DNA from: an uncultured Methylococcus sp.
Lineage (GTDB): Bacteria; Pseudomonadota; Gammaproteobacteria; Methylococcales; Methylococcaceae
NCBI GenBank assembly: GCA_903835265.1
Contig: CAILMG010000087.1
Span: 1-49,524, forward strand
Direction: 5' to 3'
Length of the DNA: 49,524 nt
The notes under the pieces were generated by a model, which saw nothing but the letters and a program-made list of their open reading frames with translations, had not been told where the DNA came from and did no database searches. This document shows positions 1-8,169 of this stretch, piece by piece; position 1 is the stretch's first letter; each line of letters begins with the position of its first letter. A program made the translations under genes and the position numbers.

Positions 1-2132
1 CCATTCAAGTCGACTATGATCCTCGTCGACTGAACGCCACCAGCATCATCGACATCATCGATGACGCCTTGGTTCAGGCCGAACAACAAGAATACCTCGA
101 CAAACTCGATCTTGATCTTGCGATCTGCAGTGCATCGCTGCCCCTCGCTGCTGCGGCCCAATTTGTATTCCCCCCCCTTATGCCGGTGGCCGCTGGGCTT
201 TTCGCCTATACCGCCATCCCCAGCATTCAAGGCGCCTATGAGGTGATCGTCAAGGAGCGACGCCTGGGCGTCGATGTCCTCGACTCCATGGTGGTCCTTG
301 GCTGCCTTGGAACCTTGCAGATCTTCCCAGGAGCGGTGATGGCCTGGTGCCTCTCCTTTGGCCGACTTTTAGTCAAAAAGACGGAAGACAATTCCAAGAA
401 AATGCTCCTCAACGCCTTTGGTAAACAGGCGCGCACCGTCTGGCTGGTCAAAGACGGGGTTGAAATTGAAGTGCCTCTCGACAAGGTCATTCAAGGCGAT
501 GTCGTAGCGGTCCACACCGGCGACATGGTGCCGGTCGATGGTCATGTGGTCGAAGGGATGGCCATGATCGACCAGCACGCCCTGACCGGCGAATCGACCC
601 CAGCTGAAAAGGGCATCGGTGATCGTGTATATGCCTCCACGATCTTGGTCGCTGGCAAGATTTTTGTGTCGGTCGAACAAGCCGGCAGTGAAACCGCTTC
701 GGCCAAAATCAGTCAGATTCTGAACGATACGGCAGGTTACAAACTGACTTCGCAACATAAGGGCGAAAGGCTCGCTGATCGTGCCGTCATCCCGACCCTC
801 GCGGTCAGCGGTTTAGCGTTCTCGACCCTGGGCCCCTTTGCTGGGGTTGCGGTCCTCAATAGTGATCTTGGCACAGGCATTCGAATGGCGGCTCCCCTTG
901 CGATGCTGTCTTCGCTCACGCTTTGCGCTCAAAAAGGGATCCTGGTCAAGGATGGCAGAGCGTTGGAGCTGATGAACGAGATCGATACGGTCCTGTTTGA
1001 TAAAACCGGCACCCTGACCCGAGAGCGCCCAGAAGTGGGTGATATCGTGACGGCCAATGCCTATCAGCCGGAGGATATTCTCCGTTATGCCGCCGCTGCT
1101 GAGAGGAAATTCCATCACCCGATTGCGCTCGCCATTCTCCACAAGGCCGAGGAACTGAACCTCGAGCTGCCGCCGACTGATGAAACGCAATATAAAGTAG
1201 GTTTCGGGATCAGCGTCGGGGTAGATGGCAAAAACATCCGGGTAGGCAGTCGTCGCTATCTTGAAATGGAAGGCATCGCCATTCCGCCTGAGATCGATAA
1301 AAAACTGGATGCGGTCCATCAAGATGGCGACACCATGGTGATGGTCGCGATTGATCAACAGTTTGGCGGGGCCCTTGAACTTCGTTCTGCCCTGAGGCCC
1401 GAGGTCAAAGACATCATCAAAGGACTTCGACAACGCGGCATCCAACATCTCGCCATTATTTCAGGCGATCACGAAGCGCCAACCCGAAAACTGGCGGAAG
1501 AACTCGGTATGGATCGCTATTTTGCTCAGGTCCTTCCAGCCGACAAGGCCGCCTATGTTGAACAACTGCAGGCGGAAGGCAAGAAGGTCTGCTTCGTGGG
1601 GGATGGGATTAACGATTCCATTGCCCTCAAAAAAGCCAACGTGTCCATTTCACTTCGCGGTGCAACCACCATCGCGACGGATACGGCCCATATTGTGTTC
1701 ATGGAACAAGGCCTTGGGAAGCTGTGTGATCTCCGCGACATCGCTCGGAGCCTCGATAGGAATATTCAACGCAGCTGGGGCATGATCCTCGTCCCTAACA
1801 TTGCCTGTGTCGCCGGGGTCTTTACTCTCGGATTTGGTGTCGGCGCTTCCGTCTTGACCAATAACGTCGCCGCCATTGGCGCCCTCGCAAATGGGGTGTG
1901 GCCACTGCGAGAGGTAACGAAGCTCGAGGCCCAGCGCCGCCATCTCCTTGATCTCGAACTGAGCGCACATCAAGACGATAGGCCGCTGTCTGAAGGAGAT
2001 CCCGAGGAGACCCAAACCGTTACGGAGGCATCGGCACCGATCGAAAACGCCACCAGCAGCCGCCGCGAGCCTCGAAAAATTGGAACTCGGGCGAAGGCTC
2101 AGCCGTCGAATAACAAGAAAATGGCGGGCTAG
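1..2132 (+). CDS. P1B-like (CtpC-type) metal P-type ATPase, catalytically intact, lacking CPC; 5' end outside window
   Basis: Probable ATP-driven metal-ion exporter of the inner membrane. The frame is open to the left edge from base 3, and its first ~23 codons resemble the end of a ferredoxin-like HMA domain, so the internal TTG at 69 is not the true start. About eight hydrophobic segments are visible. Catalytic motifs are intact: TGES (585-596), DKTGTLT with the phosphorylated Asp at 999-1001, a K-F-H-H-P-I version of the HP motif, and GDGIND (1599-1616). In the membrane helix before DKTG, the CPC metal motif of typical P1B pumps is replaced by D-L-G-T-G-I-R-M-A-A-P (about 864-896). This resembles the CtpC-like orphan subgroup, so the ion cannot be inferred. 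After the last helix comes a polar tail of ~50 residues ending N-N-K-K-M-A-G. It is first in a same-strand cluster with a degenerate paralogue at 3012-5384. Confidence 0.88.
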   Translation, partial: IQVDYDPRRLNATSIIDIIDDALVQAEQQEYLDKLDLDLAICSASLPLAAAAQFVFPPLMPVAAGLFAYTAIPSIQGAYEVIVKERRLGVDVLDSMVVLGCLGTLQIFPGAVMAWCLSFGRLLVKKTEDNSKKMLLNAFGKQARTVWLVKDGVEIEVPLDKVIQGDVVAVHTGDMVPVDGHVVEGMAMIDQHALTGESTPAEKGIGDRVYASTILVAGKIFVSVEQAGSETASAKISQILNDTAGYKLTSQHKGERLADRAVIPTLAVSGLAFSTLGPFAGVAVLNSDLGTGIRMAAPLAMLSSLTLCAQKGILVKDGRALELMNEIDTVLFDKTGTLTRERPEVGDIVTANAYQPEDILRYAAAAERKFHHPIALAILHKAEELNLELPPTDETQYKVGFGISVGVDGKNIRVGSRRYLEMEGIAIPPEIDKKLDAVHQDGDTMVMVAIDQQFGGALELRSALRPEVKDIIKGLRQRGIQHLAIISGDHEAPTRKLAEELGMDRYFAQVLPADKAAYVEQLQAEGKKVCFVGDGINDSIALKKANVSISLRGATTIATDTAHIVFMEQGLGKLCDLRDIARSLDRNIQRSWGMILVPNIACVAGVFTLGFGVGASVLTNNVAAIGALANGVWPLREVTKLEAQRRHLLDLELSAHQDDRPLSEGDPEETQTVTEASAPIENATSSRREPRKIGTRAKAQPSNNKKMAG

Positions 2133-2189
2133 GCGTTACCGAAACCTTCCAAGTGATGACCGGCACACCTGAAAAGCGACAGAACTGAT

Positions 2190-2768
2190 ATGACTCAAAA
2201 AAGCATCCCGCCATCATCGACAAAGACCAAAAAGCCTTTGGAGATTAATGCCATTAAACCAAGACCAGCGAGCAAGAATCCATCAAATCCTGTCGCTGCC
2301 GAGATGGAAGCACCGACCATAAGTTATTCCGTCAAAGAACTACCGCGGTTTCAATTCTTTCTGATCGATAGTGGATGGATTGGCCCGGTACCCGAACTCA
2401 TTCGCCAAAACCTTGGGATGATCACGCATCTCCATGATAACGATCCGTTCTATATTCTTTCATCCGAGCAATCAAATCAGATCCTAAAAAAACACCCGCA
2501 TCTCATCGGTAAGGACCCTATCCTGTTGGCTCGTGATCTCCACAGCAGCCGAACGACAGGTGCGACGGAGTACCACGGCTTCCACCTCAACCTTGGCATT
2601 ATCAAAGATCCTGAGAAGGCCTTTGATGTCTTACAGCATTTCCTGAATTTTCTAGCGGTCCATCGGAAGAGCCGATCGATCGAGAGCAAGATACGCCAGC
2701 AGCTGCATCGTGACGGTTTTGAAGGCGCCATCGAGGTCCTTCGCGGTGGCGCTGAAAACCTCATCTGA
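2190..2768 (+). CDS. Conserved-looking soluble protein of unknown function in the P-ATPase cluster
   Basis: 192 residues, not recognised. The first ~40 residues are rich in Lys, Pro, Ser and Thr and probably disordered. An ordered domain follows from about residue 45, beginning S-Y-S-V-K-E-L-P-R-F, with short motifs L-I-G-K-D-P and Y-H-G-F-H-L-N-L-G and a helical, basic C-terminus (H-R-K-S-R-S..R-Q-Q-L-H-R-D-G-F). There is no signal peptide or membrane segment, so it should be cytosolic. It lies 57 bases after the intact ATPase and 40 bases before the small membrane protein, all on one strand. That suggests a cytosolic partner or regulator of the pumps, but this is inference from position only. 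A later ATG (2304-2306) just before the folded part is an alternative start. Confidence 0.72.
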   Translation: MTQKSIPPSSTKTKKPLEINAIKPRPASKNPSNPVAAEMEAPTISYSVKELPRFQFFLIDSGWIGPVPELIRQNLGMITHLHDNDPFYILSSEQSNQILKKHPHLIGKDPILLARDLHSSRTTGATEYHGFHLNLGIIKDPEKAFDVLQHFLNFLAVHRKSRSIESKIRQQLHRDGFEGAIEVLRGGAENLI

Positions 2769-2808
2769 TCCCTATCTGCCTGCTGACATTTAGAAGGAGC
2801 CTCCAACC

Positions 2809-3003
2809 ATGAACAGTGTGTCTGACATTATTACCTCGGCGTTTGGGATGATTCTGCTGGCCGCTTTGGCCTATGAATTGAAGCAACGCCGTAAACGCCT
2901 TCGGGAGCTTTATAACGTTCTCGATGCCGAAGATAAGCAGGTGGTCGCCGATCTTGATGAGATGGTGAAGCACGGTCTGATTATGCCTTACAGCGCTCAC
3001 TAA
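2809..3003 (+). CDS. Small single-span membrane protein between two P-ATPase genes
   Basis: 64 residues. One hydrophobic segment (about residues 5-22, T-S-A-F-G-M-I-L-L-A-A-L-A-Y-E-L) is followed by a strongly basic patch K-Q-R-R-K-R-L-R and an acidic helical tail ending Y-S-A-H. The basic patch predicts a cytosolic C-terminus. A strong ribosome site (AGAAGGAG, 9 bases before ATG) supports expression. Its position directly upstream of a CtpC-like paralogue recalls mycobacterial DUF1490/PacL proteins, small one-span scaffolds encoded beside CtpC. I see no clear sequence identity to PacL and no His/Asp-rich metal tail beyond the final His, so the parallel is architectural only. Confidence 0.75.
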   Translation: MNSVSDIITSAFGMILLAALAYELKQRRKRLRELYNVLDAEDKQVVADLDEMVKHGLIMPYSAH

Positions 3004-3011
3004 CCTTATTG

Positions 3012-5384
3012 ATGACCTTCATGAAACCCCTTATTCATGTTCTACCTGGTGAATTAATGATCGAGCACCCTGACTTTCTGAGGAGCCAGGGAACTCACTT
3101 AGGCTACGCATTGGCTCGCCGCGCACTCGCCGTTCCGGGGGTTGAAGCGGTTGCCATCGATACCTTGAAAGGTCATGCGCGCATCGCGCTCAGTCAGGAT
3201 CAAAGCGATCAAAAGGGATTACTGAATCGGGTCATGCAAGCCATCGCCTCCGAGTCAGAGGCCCTCAGTGAAGATCAAGTTCCAAACCCTGGGACATTAA
3301 CGACCATGCATTGGGTCCGAACCGGCGCCCAGATTCAAATGCTCACCATCAGCGTCCCAAAACCAGGCCACCTGATCCTCGATGATGCGGCGCTCAAAAG
3401 TCCAAAACCGCCCCTTTTTGAATCCATCAAGGACCGCGTCAAGACGCTTTCTGGCATCCAATCGGTTTTACTGGACCCCCATGGCCTGCTTCACATTCAC
3501 TACAATAGCCGGCGCATTACCCCTGAAAAACTGACCGCTGTGATGGAGAGGGCGTATACCCGCCACTTCGCTATCACCGGACTCAAGGACCCCAAGGCAG
3601 TCCCCATGAAGGTCTCAGGGGCAACGGTGGGACTGGGTACGGTCGGTGAATTCATGCTTCCGGTGGTCACACCGCTTGCCGCGGGCGTTCTGGTGGCGAC
3701 CAATTTCGGGATTATCAAGGATGCCGCTAACCAATTAACTCAAGGCAAGGTCGGGGTTCCTCTCTTCCATACGGCGCTCCTGACCTGCTCGATCGTCACT
3801 GGACAGGTTCTCGCCTTCGCGCTGACCGATTTCTCTCTGCGCTACTGGCAGCGCCGCTGGCGCCAGCGACTCGCTGATGAAACGCAGGCAACGATCAATC
3901 AGACGCTCCCCCTCATCAAGGAATCGCGTCGCATCGATAGCGAGGCCCTGGAACACCGAGTGGACACCCATTTACTGCAAACGGGTGACACCCTCCGCCT
4001 TTCTGCGGGCGAAATCGCTCCCGCCGACGGCGTGATTCTGACGGGGTGTGCTTTGGTTGACGAAACCCTCATCAAAGGGACTCCCGATCCCATTTTTAAA
4101 TCTGCTGGGGCCACCCTCTATCAAGGCTCCCGAGTGATCGGCGGAGAGGCCGATCTAGAAATCAAGGCGGTCGGCCTCAATACTCGAGCAGCCGAGATTG
4201 CACAGCGGCTTACCCAGGCGGCCATCGTCATCCCGAAGGACAAAGCCCTGAACGCAAAGGTGGAGTCGATGGGGGATAAAACAGCCCTGCCGACCCTCGC
4301 AACGGCGGGTGTTGGCTGGGTGGCCGGCGACCTGATCACCGTCGGTGCCATCTTGCATCAGGATTGGGTCAGTGGTCCTTTCCTCGCGGTTCCTTTGATG
4401 ACCCTCCATCACATGCGCAGTGCGCTGAGACTCGGTGCCGTTGTTCAACGCCCAGGCGCTCTGATGAACATATCAGAATGTCAATTTATCGTCATCGATG
4501 GAGATGATCCAAAACTGGCTGAAGCGGGGCTAGAGGTTCAACACATCGAGTCTCGAATAAGCGATATCGATAACCTGCTCCGCCACGTGGCCGGGGCTGG
4601 ACTCTACTTGGGTGATGCCCGCAGCGCGGCCCTCGCAAAAGCCGCCAAAGAAAAAGACATGATTGTTCGTCAGGCAGAGCTGATTCGCCTCGATGATCAG
4701 GGAATCCTGACCCGTCAAGGGGATCATCAGTTGCTCTTGAAGCAGAGTCCAGAAAGCGACAAGGGGATCCTTGAGGTCGTCATCGATGACCAACCCGTGG
4801 CCACAATCCACTTTGGTCCCTCAAAAGAACTGGCCCAAAAGGAGACGATGGCACACCTCATGACTGAGGGCTATGAGATCTTCCTCATGTCCTCCAAACC
4901 TGAAAAAGAGACCCAGGCACTGGCCCAGCGCCTCGGCATCAAAATGGCCGGAGGGGACCTTGATCAGGAAGGCAAACGTCGGTTCTTTGAAGGACTTCAA
5001 AAGCGAGGGGTTAAGGCCCTTTTCGCAGGACAGGTTAGCCAGAATCCTCTCCTGTTGGTTGCCGCCCATGCGACCATTGCCGTCGAAGACGTCTCGGATG
5101 CAACCCAAGCGGCTGATGTGGTCCTGATGGGGGGGTGCTATGAAACGCTCGATGAACTGCTGAGCGTCACCCTCTCCTATGCCCCTGATATTAAGAAAAG
5201 TGCCGGGATGGCTACGATTCCCAATCTTCTTTGTATCGCAGGCGCCTTCGGCGGCGTCCTTAACGGCATTACATCAGGGATTATTGCCAACATGGGGGTT
5301 CTCAACGTGGATCGCCAGATCGAGAAGAAACTCAAGGAGTCAGGTCGCGGTAAGCGGCGACTTTTACCCCGCATGACCGGTTAA
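3012..5384 (+). CDS. Catalytically dead P-type ATPase paralogue (pseudo-ATPase)
   Basis: About 790 residues with the P1B layout: two ferredoxin-like HMA-type regions in the first ~200 residues, a membrane block, an actuator-like domain, a membrane pair and a C-terminal P/N-like region ending in two helices. It aligns with the neighbouring intact ATPase, yet each catalytic motif is changed. TGES becomes K-G-T-P-D-P (4074-4091); D-K-T-G-T becomes D-G-D-D-P with only the Asp (4497-4499) kept; the HP motif becomes L-G-D; and GDGIND becomes A-G-Q-V-S-Q-N (5025-5045). The membrane motif also lacks CPC. No frameshift or internal stop interrupts it. It therefore should not cycle through a phosphoenzyme and more likely acts as a structural or regulatory partner. 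ATG 3012 is preferred over TTG 3009; ATG 3021 is also possible. It begins 8 bases after the small membrane protein. Confidence 0.87.
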   Translation: MTFMKPLIHVLPGELMIEHPDFLRSQGTHLGYALARRALAVPGVEAVAIDTLKGHARIALSQDQSDQKGLLNRVMQAIASESEALSEDQVPNPGTLTTMHWVRTGAQIQMLTISVPKPGHLILDDAALKSPKPPLFESIKDRVKTLSGIQSVLLDPHGLLHIHYNSRRITPEKLTAVMERAYTRHFAITGLKDPKAVPMKVSGATVGLGTVGEFMLPVVTPLAAGVLVATNFGIIKDAANQLTQGKVGVPLFHTALLTCSIVTGQVLAFALTDFSLRYWQRRWRQRLADETQATINQTLPLIKESRRIDSEALEHRVDTHLLQTGDTLRLSAGEIAPADGVILTGCALVDETLIKGTPDPIFKSAGATLYQGSRVIGGEADLEIKAVGLNTRAAEIAQRLTQAAIVIPKDKALNAKVESMGDKTALPTLATAGVGWVAGDLITVGAILHQDWVSGPFLAVPLMTLHHMRSALRLGAVVQRPGALMNISECQFIVIDGDDPKLAEAGLEVQHIESRISDIDNLLRHVAGAGLYLGDARSAALAKAAKEKDMIVRQAELIRLDDQGILTRQGDHQLLLKQSPESDKGILEVVIDDQPVATIHFGPSKELAQKETMAHLMTEGYEIFLMSSKPEKETQALAQRLGIKMAGGDLDQEGKRRFFEGLQKRGVKALFAGQVSQNPLLLVAAHATIAVEDVSDATQAADVVLMGGCYETLDELLSVTLSYAPDIKKSAGMATIPNLLCIAGAFGGVLNGITSGIIANMGVLNVDRQIEKKLKESGRGKRRLLPRMTG

Positions 5385-5412
5385 GGAACCCTTCATTCCA
5401 TCGAACACATTC

Positions 5413-5853
5413 ATGACCAAACCACCGGTAAAGAAACCCATCCAACGGCTAAAGAGGAACCTCGACATCGGTTCGACCGCCGCCTTCCCCGCTAGCCCGT
5501 CGAGGGAAGATCAGTCGTCCGAGGAAGACATGCTGGCTCTTGAAAAGAATCTGGTTGCGCTCAACATCGATGCGGTCACTATCGAACGGATTGAAAAACT
5601 GCCCCACGACATCGGCTGGCTTTTGTTTACCGCAGGTGTCTTCGGGATTATTCTGCCTGGGATCATTGGAACCCCCTTTTTGGTCCTTGGTACCCTGATC
5701 ATCTGGCCCGGCACCAATCAGCGGGCGGAGCGCTGGCTGAAGGGACAATCGCCCAAGATGTTCAAAGGCAGCATTCGTCAGGTGAACCGTTTCCTCGATG
5801 ATCTCGAACGCCGCTACCCGGCCCCTCGGAAACGATCACGCACAACGCCTTGA
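5413..5853 (+). CDS. PGPGW-like small membrane protein, end of P-ATPase cluster
   Basis: 146 residues. The N-terminal ~60 residues are polar and basic with a helical stretch rich in Leu/Glu. Two closely spaced hydrophobic segments follow (about residues 75-97), reading I-G-W-L-L-F-T-A-G-V-F-G-I-I-L-P-G and then P-F-L-V-L-G-T-L-I-I-W-P-G. The short loop with L-P-G and W-P-G resembles the PGPGW putative transmembrane family, although the diagnostic P-G-P-G-W is not exact. The C-terminus is Arg/Lys rich. It starts 28 bases after the pseudo-ATPase on the same strand and faces a convergent gene, so it probably ends the transcription unit. Function is unknown; a membrane subunit or assembly factor for the ATPase pair is an inference. 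Confidence 0.7.
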   Translation: MTKPPVKKPIQRLKRNLDIGSTAAFPASPSREDQSSEEDMLALEKNLVALNIDAVTIERIEKLPHDIGWLLFTAGVFGIILPGIIGTPFLVLGTLIIWPGTNQRAERWLKGQSPKMFKGSIRQVNRFLDDLERRYPAPRKRSRTTP

Positions 5854-5929
5854 ACCCCTTGAAATACCGTGCTACTTCGCTCGGTCAATCAGGGGAATCG
5901 TTTCCTTGGGCACCCCATGATGCTCTCTC

Positions 5930-6496
5930 CTAATGATCAGGCATGAATTGGGTAATCTTTGATCCTTGAATACCCAAGCCCGCCATCAGGCCTCTCTGGT
6001 TTGAAATGAACGCGTAGACATCGTCTTTTGCTGTCGTGGTCGTCAGCGTTCGAGCAACGCCAGCGTCCACCACCACAATGCTTGGTCCAACACCGACTTC
6101 CCAGCCTGCGCTGGAGCTGAGGTAATCCAGTGCGCTGCTTTTCATAAAAAACATGACATAGTCAAAAGACTGCGCCCCCGCCTGAAGGCCATAAGAACCC
6201 GCTGCGATCTGGTAATAACCGACGGTTCCCCCTCGTTTTTTCAAGGCACCAACACCAAACTGTCCGCCACCGATAAAGCCCGCCTTTACCACACGGGGGA
6301 ACACCAAGATCCCCTTTGCATTTTTAGCCAGTGCTCTGGCTTCAGGCGTGGTTGCATAAAGATGAGCGAGTGCTGTCTCGACATCCCGATTAATTTGCCC
6401 TCTGTCGTCATAGTGCGCGTTGTCGCCAAACATTTGACAGCCGGAGAGAGATAAAAACGTGGCCAAGGCCATCCCGGCCCATTGTTTGATAGTCAT
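5930..6496 (-). CDS. SYLF-domain (YSC84/DUF500) lipoprotein
   Basis: 188 residues. A lipoprotein signal is visible (M-T-I-K-Q-W..F-L-S-L-S-G-C), so Cys20 would be lipidated and the protein held in the envelope. The rest is a SYLF (Ysc84 actin-binding) domain: A-K-G-I-L-V-F-P-R-V-V-K-A-G-F-I-G-G-G near the start, then G-L-Q-A-G-A-Q and W-E-V-G-V-G-P-S-I-V-V-V. Bacterial members are envelope lipoproteins with lipid-binding folds of poorly defined role. ATG 6496 is preferred to the upstream ATG 6517 because AGGAAAAG stands just before it and the signal then begins with a normal Lys-containing n-region. It converges on the P-ATPase cluster and lies 98 bases downstream of lnt on the same strand. 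Confidence 0.88.
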   Translation of the reverse strand: MTIKQWAGMALATFLSLSGCQMFGDNAHYDDRGQINRDVETALAHLYATTPEARALAKNAKGILVFPRVVKAGFIGGGQFGVGALKKRGGTVGYYQIAAGSYGLQAGAQSFDYVMFFMKSSALDYLSSSAGWEVGVGPSIVVVDAGVARTLTTTTAKDDVYAFISNQRGLMAGLGIQGSKITQFMPDH

Positions 6497-6594
6497 GATC
6501 TTTTCCTGATGTGTCATTGTGGTTTAAATCTGCCCCCCTAGGGCCTAGCGTGCGAGCGTGCACCCAAAATGATGGAAGCGCAAGGCTTTCAAAT

Positions 6595-8169
6595 TTAGGT
6601 CTTAGCGCTCTCTCGCCGACGGCGTTCGCCATGAAGGATTAAGACAAACAGTGCGCTCCAGAATAACGTTTGGACCAGGTAGGGGGCCTTTTGATAGAAG
6701 GTCACCTTCGGATTTTGAAGGTAGGGCACATCGAAAATCCCCGCCCAAATCTCATGAACCGGTGACTCCCCAATCCGGTCGCCTGAAGCAAGCCCCACGG
6801 TTGAAATGCCGGTATTAGTGACTCGAAGGACGGGACGACGGAATTCCACGCCACGCGCCAGGGTCATCACCATATGCTGCCAAGGCTCCTGCCAGTCGCC
6901 ATACCAAGAATCGTTGGTGACATTGACAATAAACTGGGCCCCTCTGTTGGATAGCTCCCGGCTGAACCAGGGGAAAAGGCTCTCATAACAGATCTGCGGT
7001 CCCATTTTGAATCCGTGCCATTCAAGCAATGTCGTGGGGCCCTGACCCCGAGCAAACAAACCGGTCTGCGGGAGCCATTCGCGAATGATCGGAAACCAGT
7101 CCTCACCAGGAATATACTCCCCGAGCGCCAGAAGGATGGTCTTACTGTAATGGGGCTCAACCACCTGCCCTTCGGGATTGACGATAAAGAGCGAGTTGGT
7201 CAATCGACCACTGGGAAGGTCTACGCCATAGGCGCCGGTGAGGAGCGTGAGGTGACGTTGACGAAGGAAATCCGTCAGCGCTATCCGGTGCCGATCCGGC
7301 CGAAGACCTTCACCCAAAATCGCTGGAAACGCAGTTTCTGGCCACATTGCAAAATCGACCGGTTGCGTATTCGTCTTTAGCGCCTGATCCGTTGCCGCCA
7401 TAAACGCCTGCAGGATACCGTCTTGGTAGCCGCGCCCCAATTCAGCCGCCATTTTTTCGGCATTCCCGACGTTACCCTGCGCCATGAGCACCCTGACATG
7501 GGCATCCGGTTCTGGCAGACGTCCTAAAAGCCAGAGGCCACTCAGATTCAATACCAAGAACCCCAGCGCGAACCCCACCACGGCCCATCCCGTCCGCCTC
7601 GAAGGGGGCATGGTGAGAAGCCGCGTCGCAAGGACATTGGTGAGGATGGTGAAAGCACTCAAACCCTGAAAACCTAAAACCTCAGCCCAGTGATAAATAG
7701 GGAGACCCGCGCCATACCACGCATAACCAAAATTCCAATCAAACAGCATCGGCATCGTCGCTTCGAGGAGGATCGTTAAAACCGCCATCAACAACAACGA
7801 GACCTGAGGCTTGAACCGATAGCGATCCTGAAGCAGCCACCAGAACATCCCCGCAAGGGGCACAAAAAGGTGTGCCAAGAGGGAAAATAAGAGCATCCCA
7901 ATCCCCGCCACCCACCAGTCAAGATGGGCGAACTCATGGAGCACATAGGTCACCCAATTGAACCCGATCAGGGTGAACACCACCGAGGTCACGACCCCGC
8001 CGAGAAAAACCGTCAAGAGCGAGGGCTGATGGCGCCAGAAGAACCATAATGGGACGAAGGCAAACAAAGAGGCCCAGGGCGGAAAGGGAATATAGCTGGT
8101 CCCAATGAGGACCCCAGAGAGCACCGGGAGCCCCCATGCGAGGCGTTGCCAAGCGGCGTGGCGGGTCAT
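6595..8169 (-). CDS. lnt: Apolipoprotein N-acyltransferase
   Basis: 524 residues, normal for the family. It transfers an acyl chain from phospholipid to the alpha-amino group of the lipidated Cys of apolipoproteins at the inner membrane, the last step of lipoprotein maturation. N-terminal membrane helices (about residues 10-215) precede a periplasmic nitrilase-like domain. The catalytic triad is visible as Glu278 in W-P-E-T, Lys343 in Y-S-K-T and Cys394 in Q-I-C-Y-E-S, followed by a last membrane helix near the C-terminus. The ATG at 8169 overlaps the stop of the upstream alcohol dehydrogenase (ATGA), so this start is better than TTG 8172 and translation is probably coupled. Usually lnt sits with corC/ybeX; its place in a dehydrogenase operon is unusual. 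Confidence 0.96.
   Translation of the reverse strand: MTRHAAWQRLAWGLPVLSGVLIGTSYIPFPPWASLFAFVPLWFFWRHQPSLLTVFLGGVVTSVVFTLIGFNWVTYVLHEFAHLDWWVAGIGMLLFSLLAHLFVPLAGMFWWLLQDRYRFKPQVSLLLMAVLTILLEATMPMLFDWNFGYAWYGAGLPIYHWAEVLGFQGLSAFTILTNVLATRLLTMPPSRRTGWAVVGFALGFLVLNLSGLWLLGRLPEPDAHVRVLMAQGNVGNAEKMAAELGRGYQDGILQAFMAATDQALKTNTQPVDFAMWPETAFPAILGEGLRPDRHRIALTDFLRQRHLTLLTGAYGVDLPSGRLTNSLFIVNPEGQVVEPHYSKTILLALGEYIPGEDWFPIIREWLPQTGLFARGQGPTTLLEWHGFKMGPQICYESLFPWFSRELSNRGAQFIVNVTNDSWYGDWQEPWQHMVMTLARGVEFRRPVLRVTNTGISTVGLASGDRIGESPVHEIWAGIFDVPYLQNPKVTFYQKAPYLVQTLFWSALFVLILHGERRRRESAKT

Noticed and set aside
813-1448. 211-codon minus-strand frame inside the first ATPase
   Set aside because: Opposite DKTG-containing conserved coding sequence, with no plausible start context or domain.
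3012-5384. Reading the degenerate ATPase as a pseudogene or sequencing artefact
   Set aside because: The frame is open throughout, every domain is present, the gene sits tightly in a cluster, and the losses are substitutions at motif positions, not frameshifts or stops.
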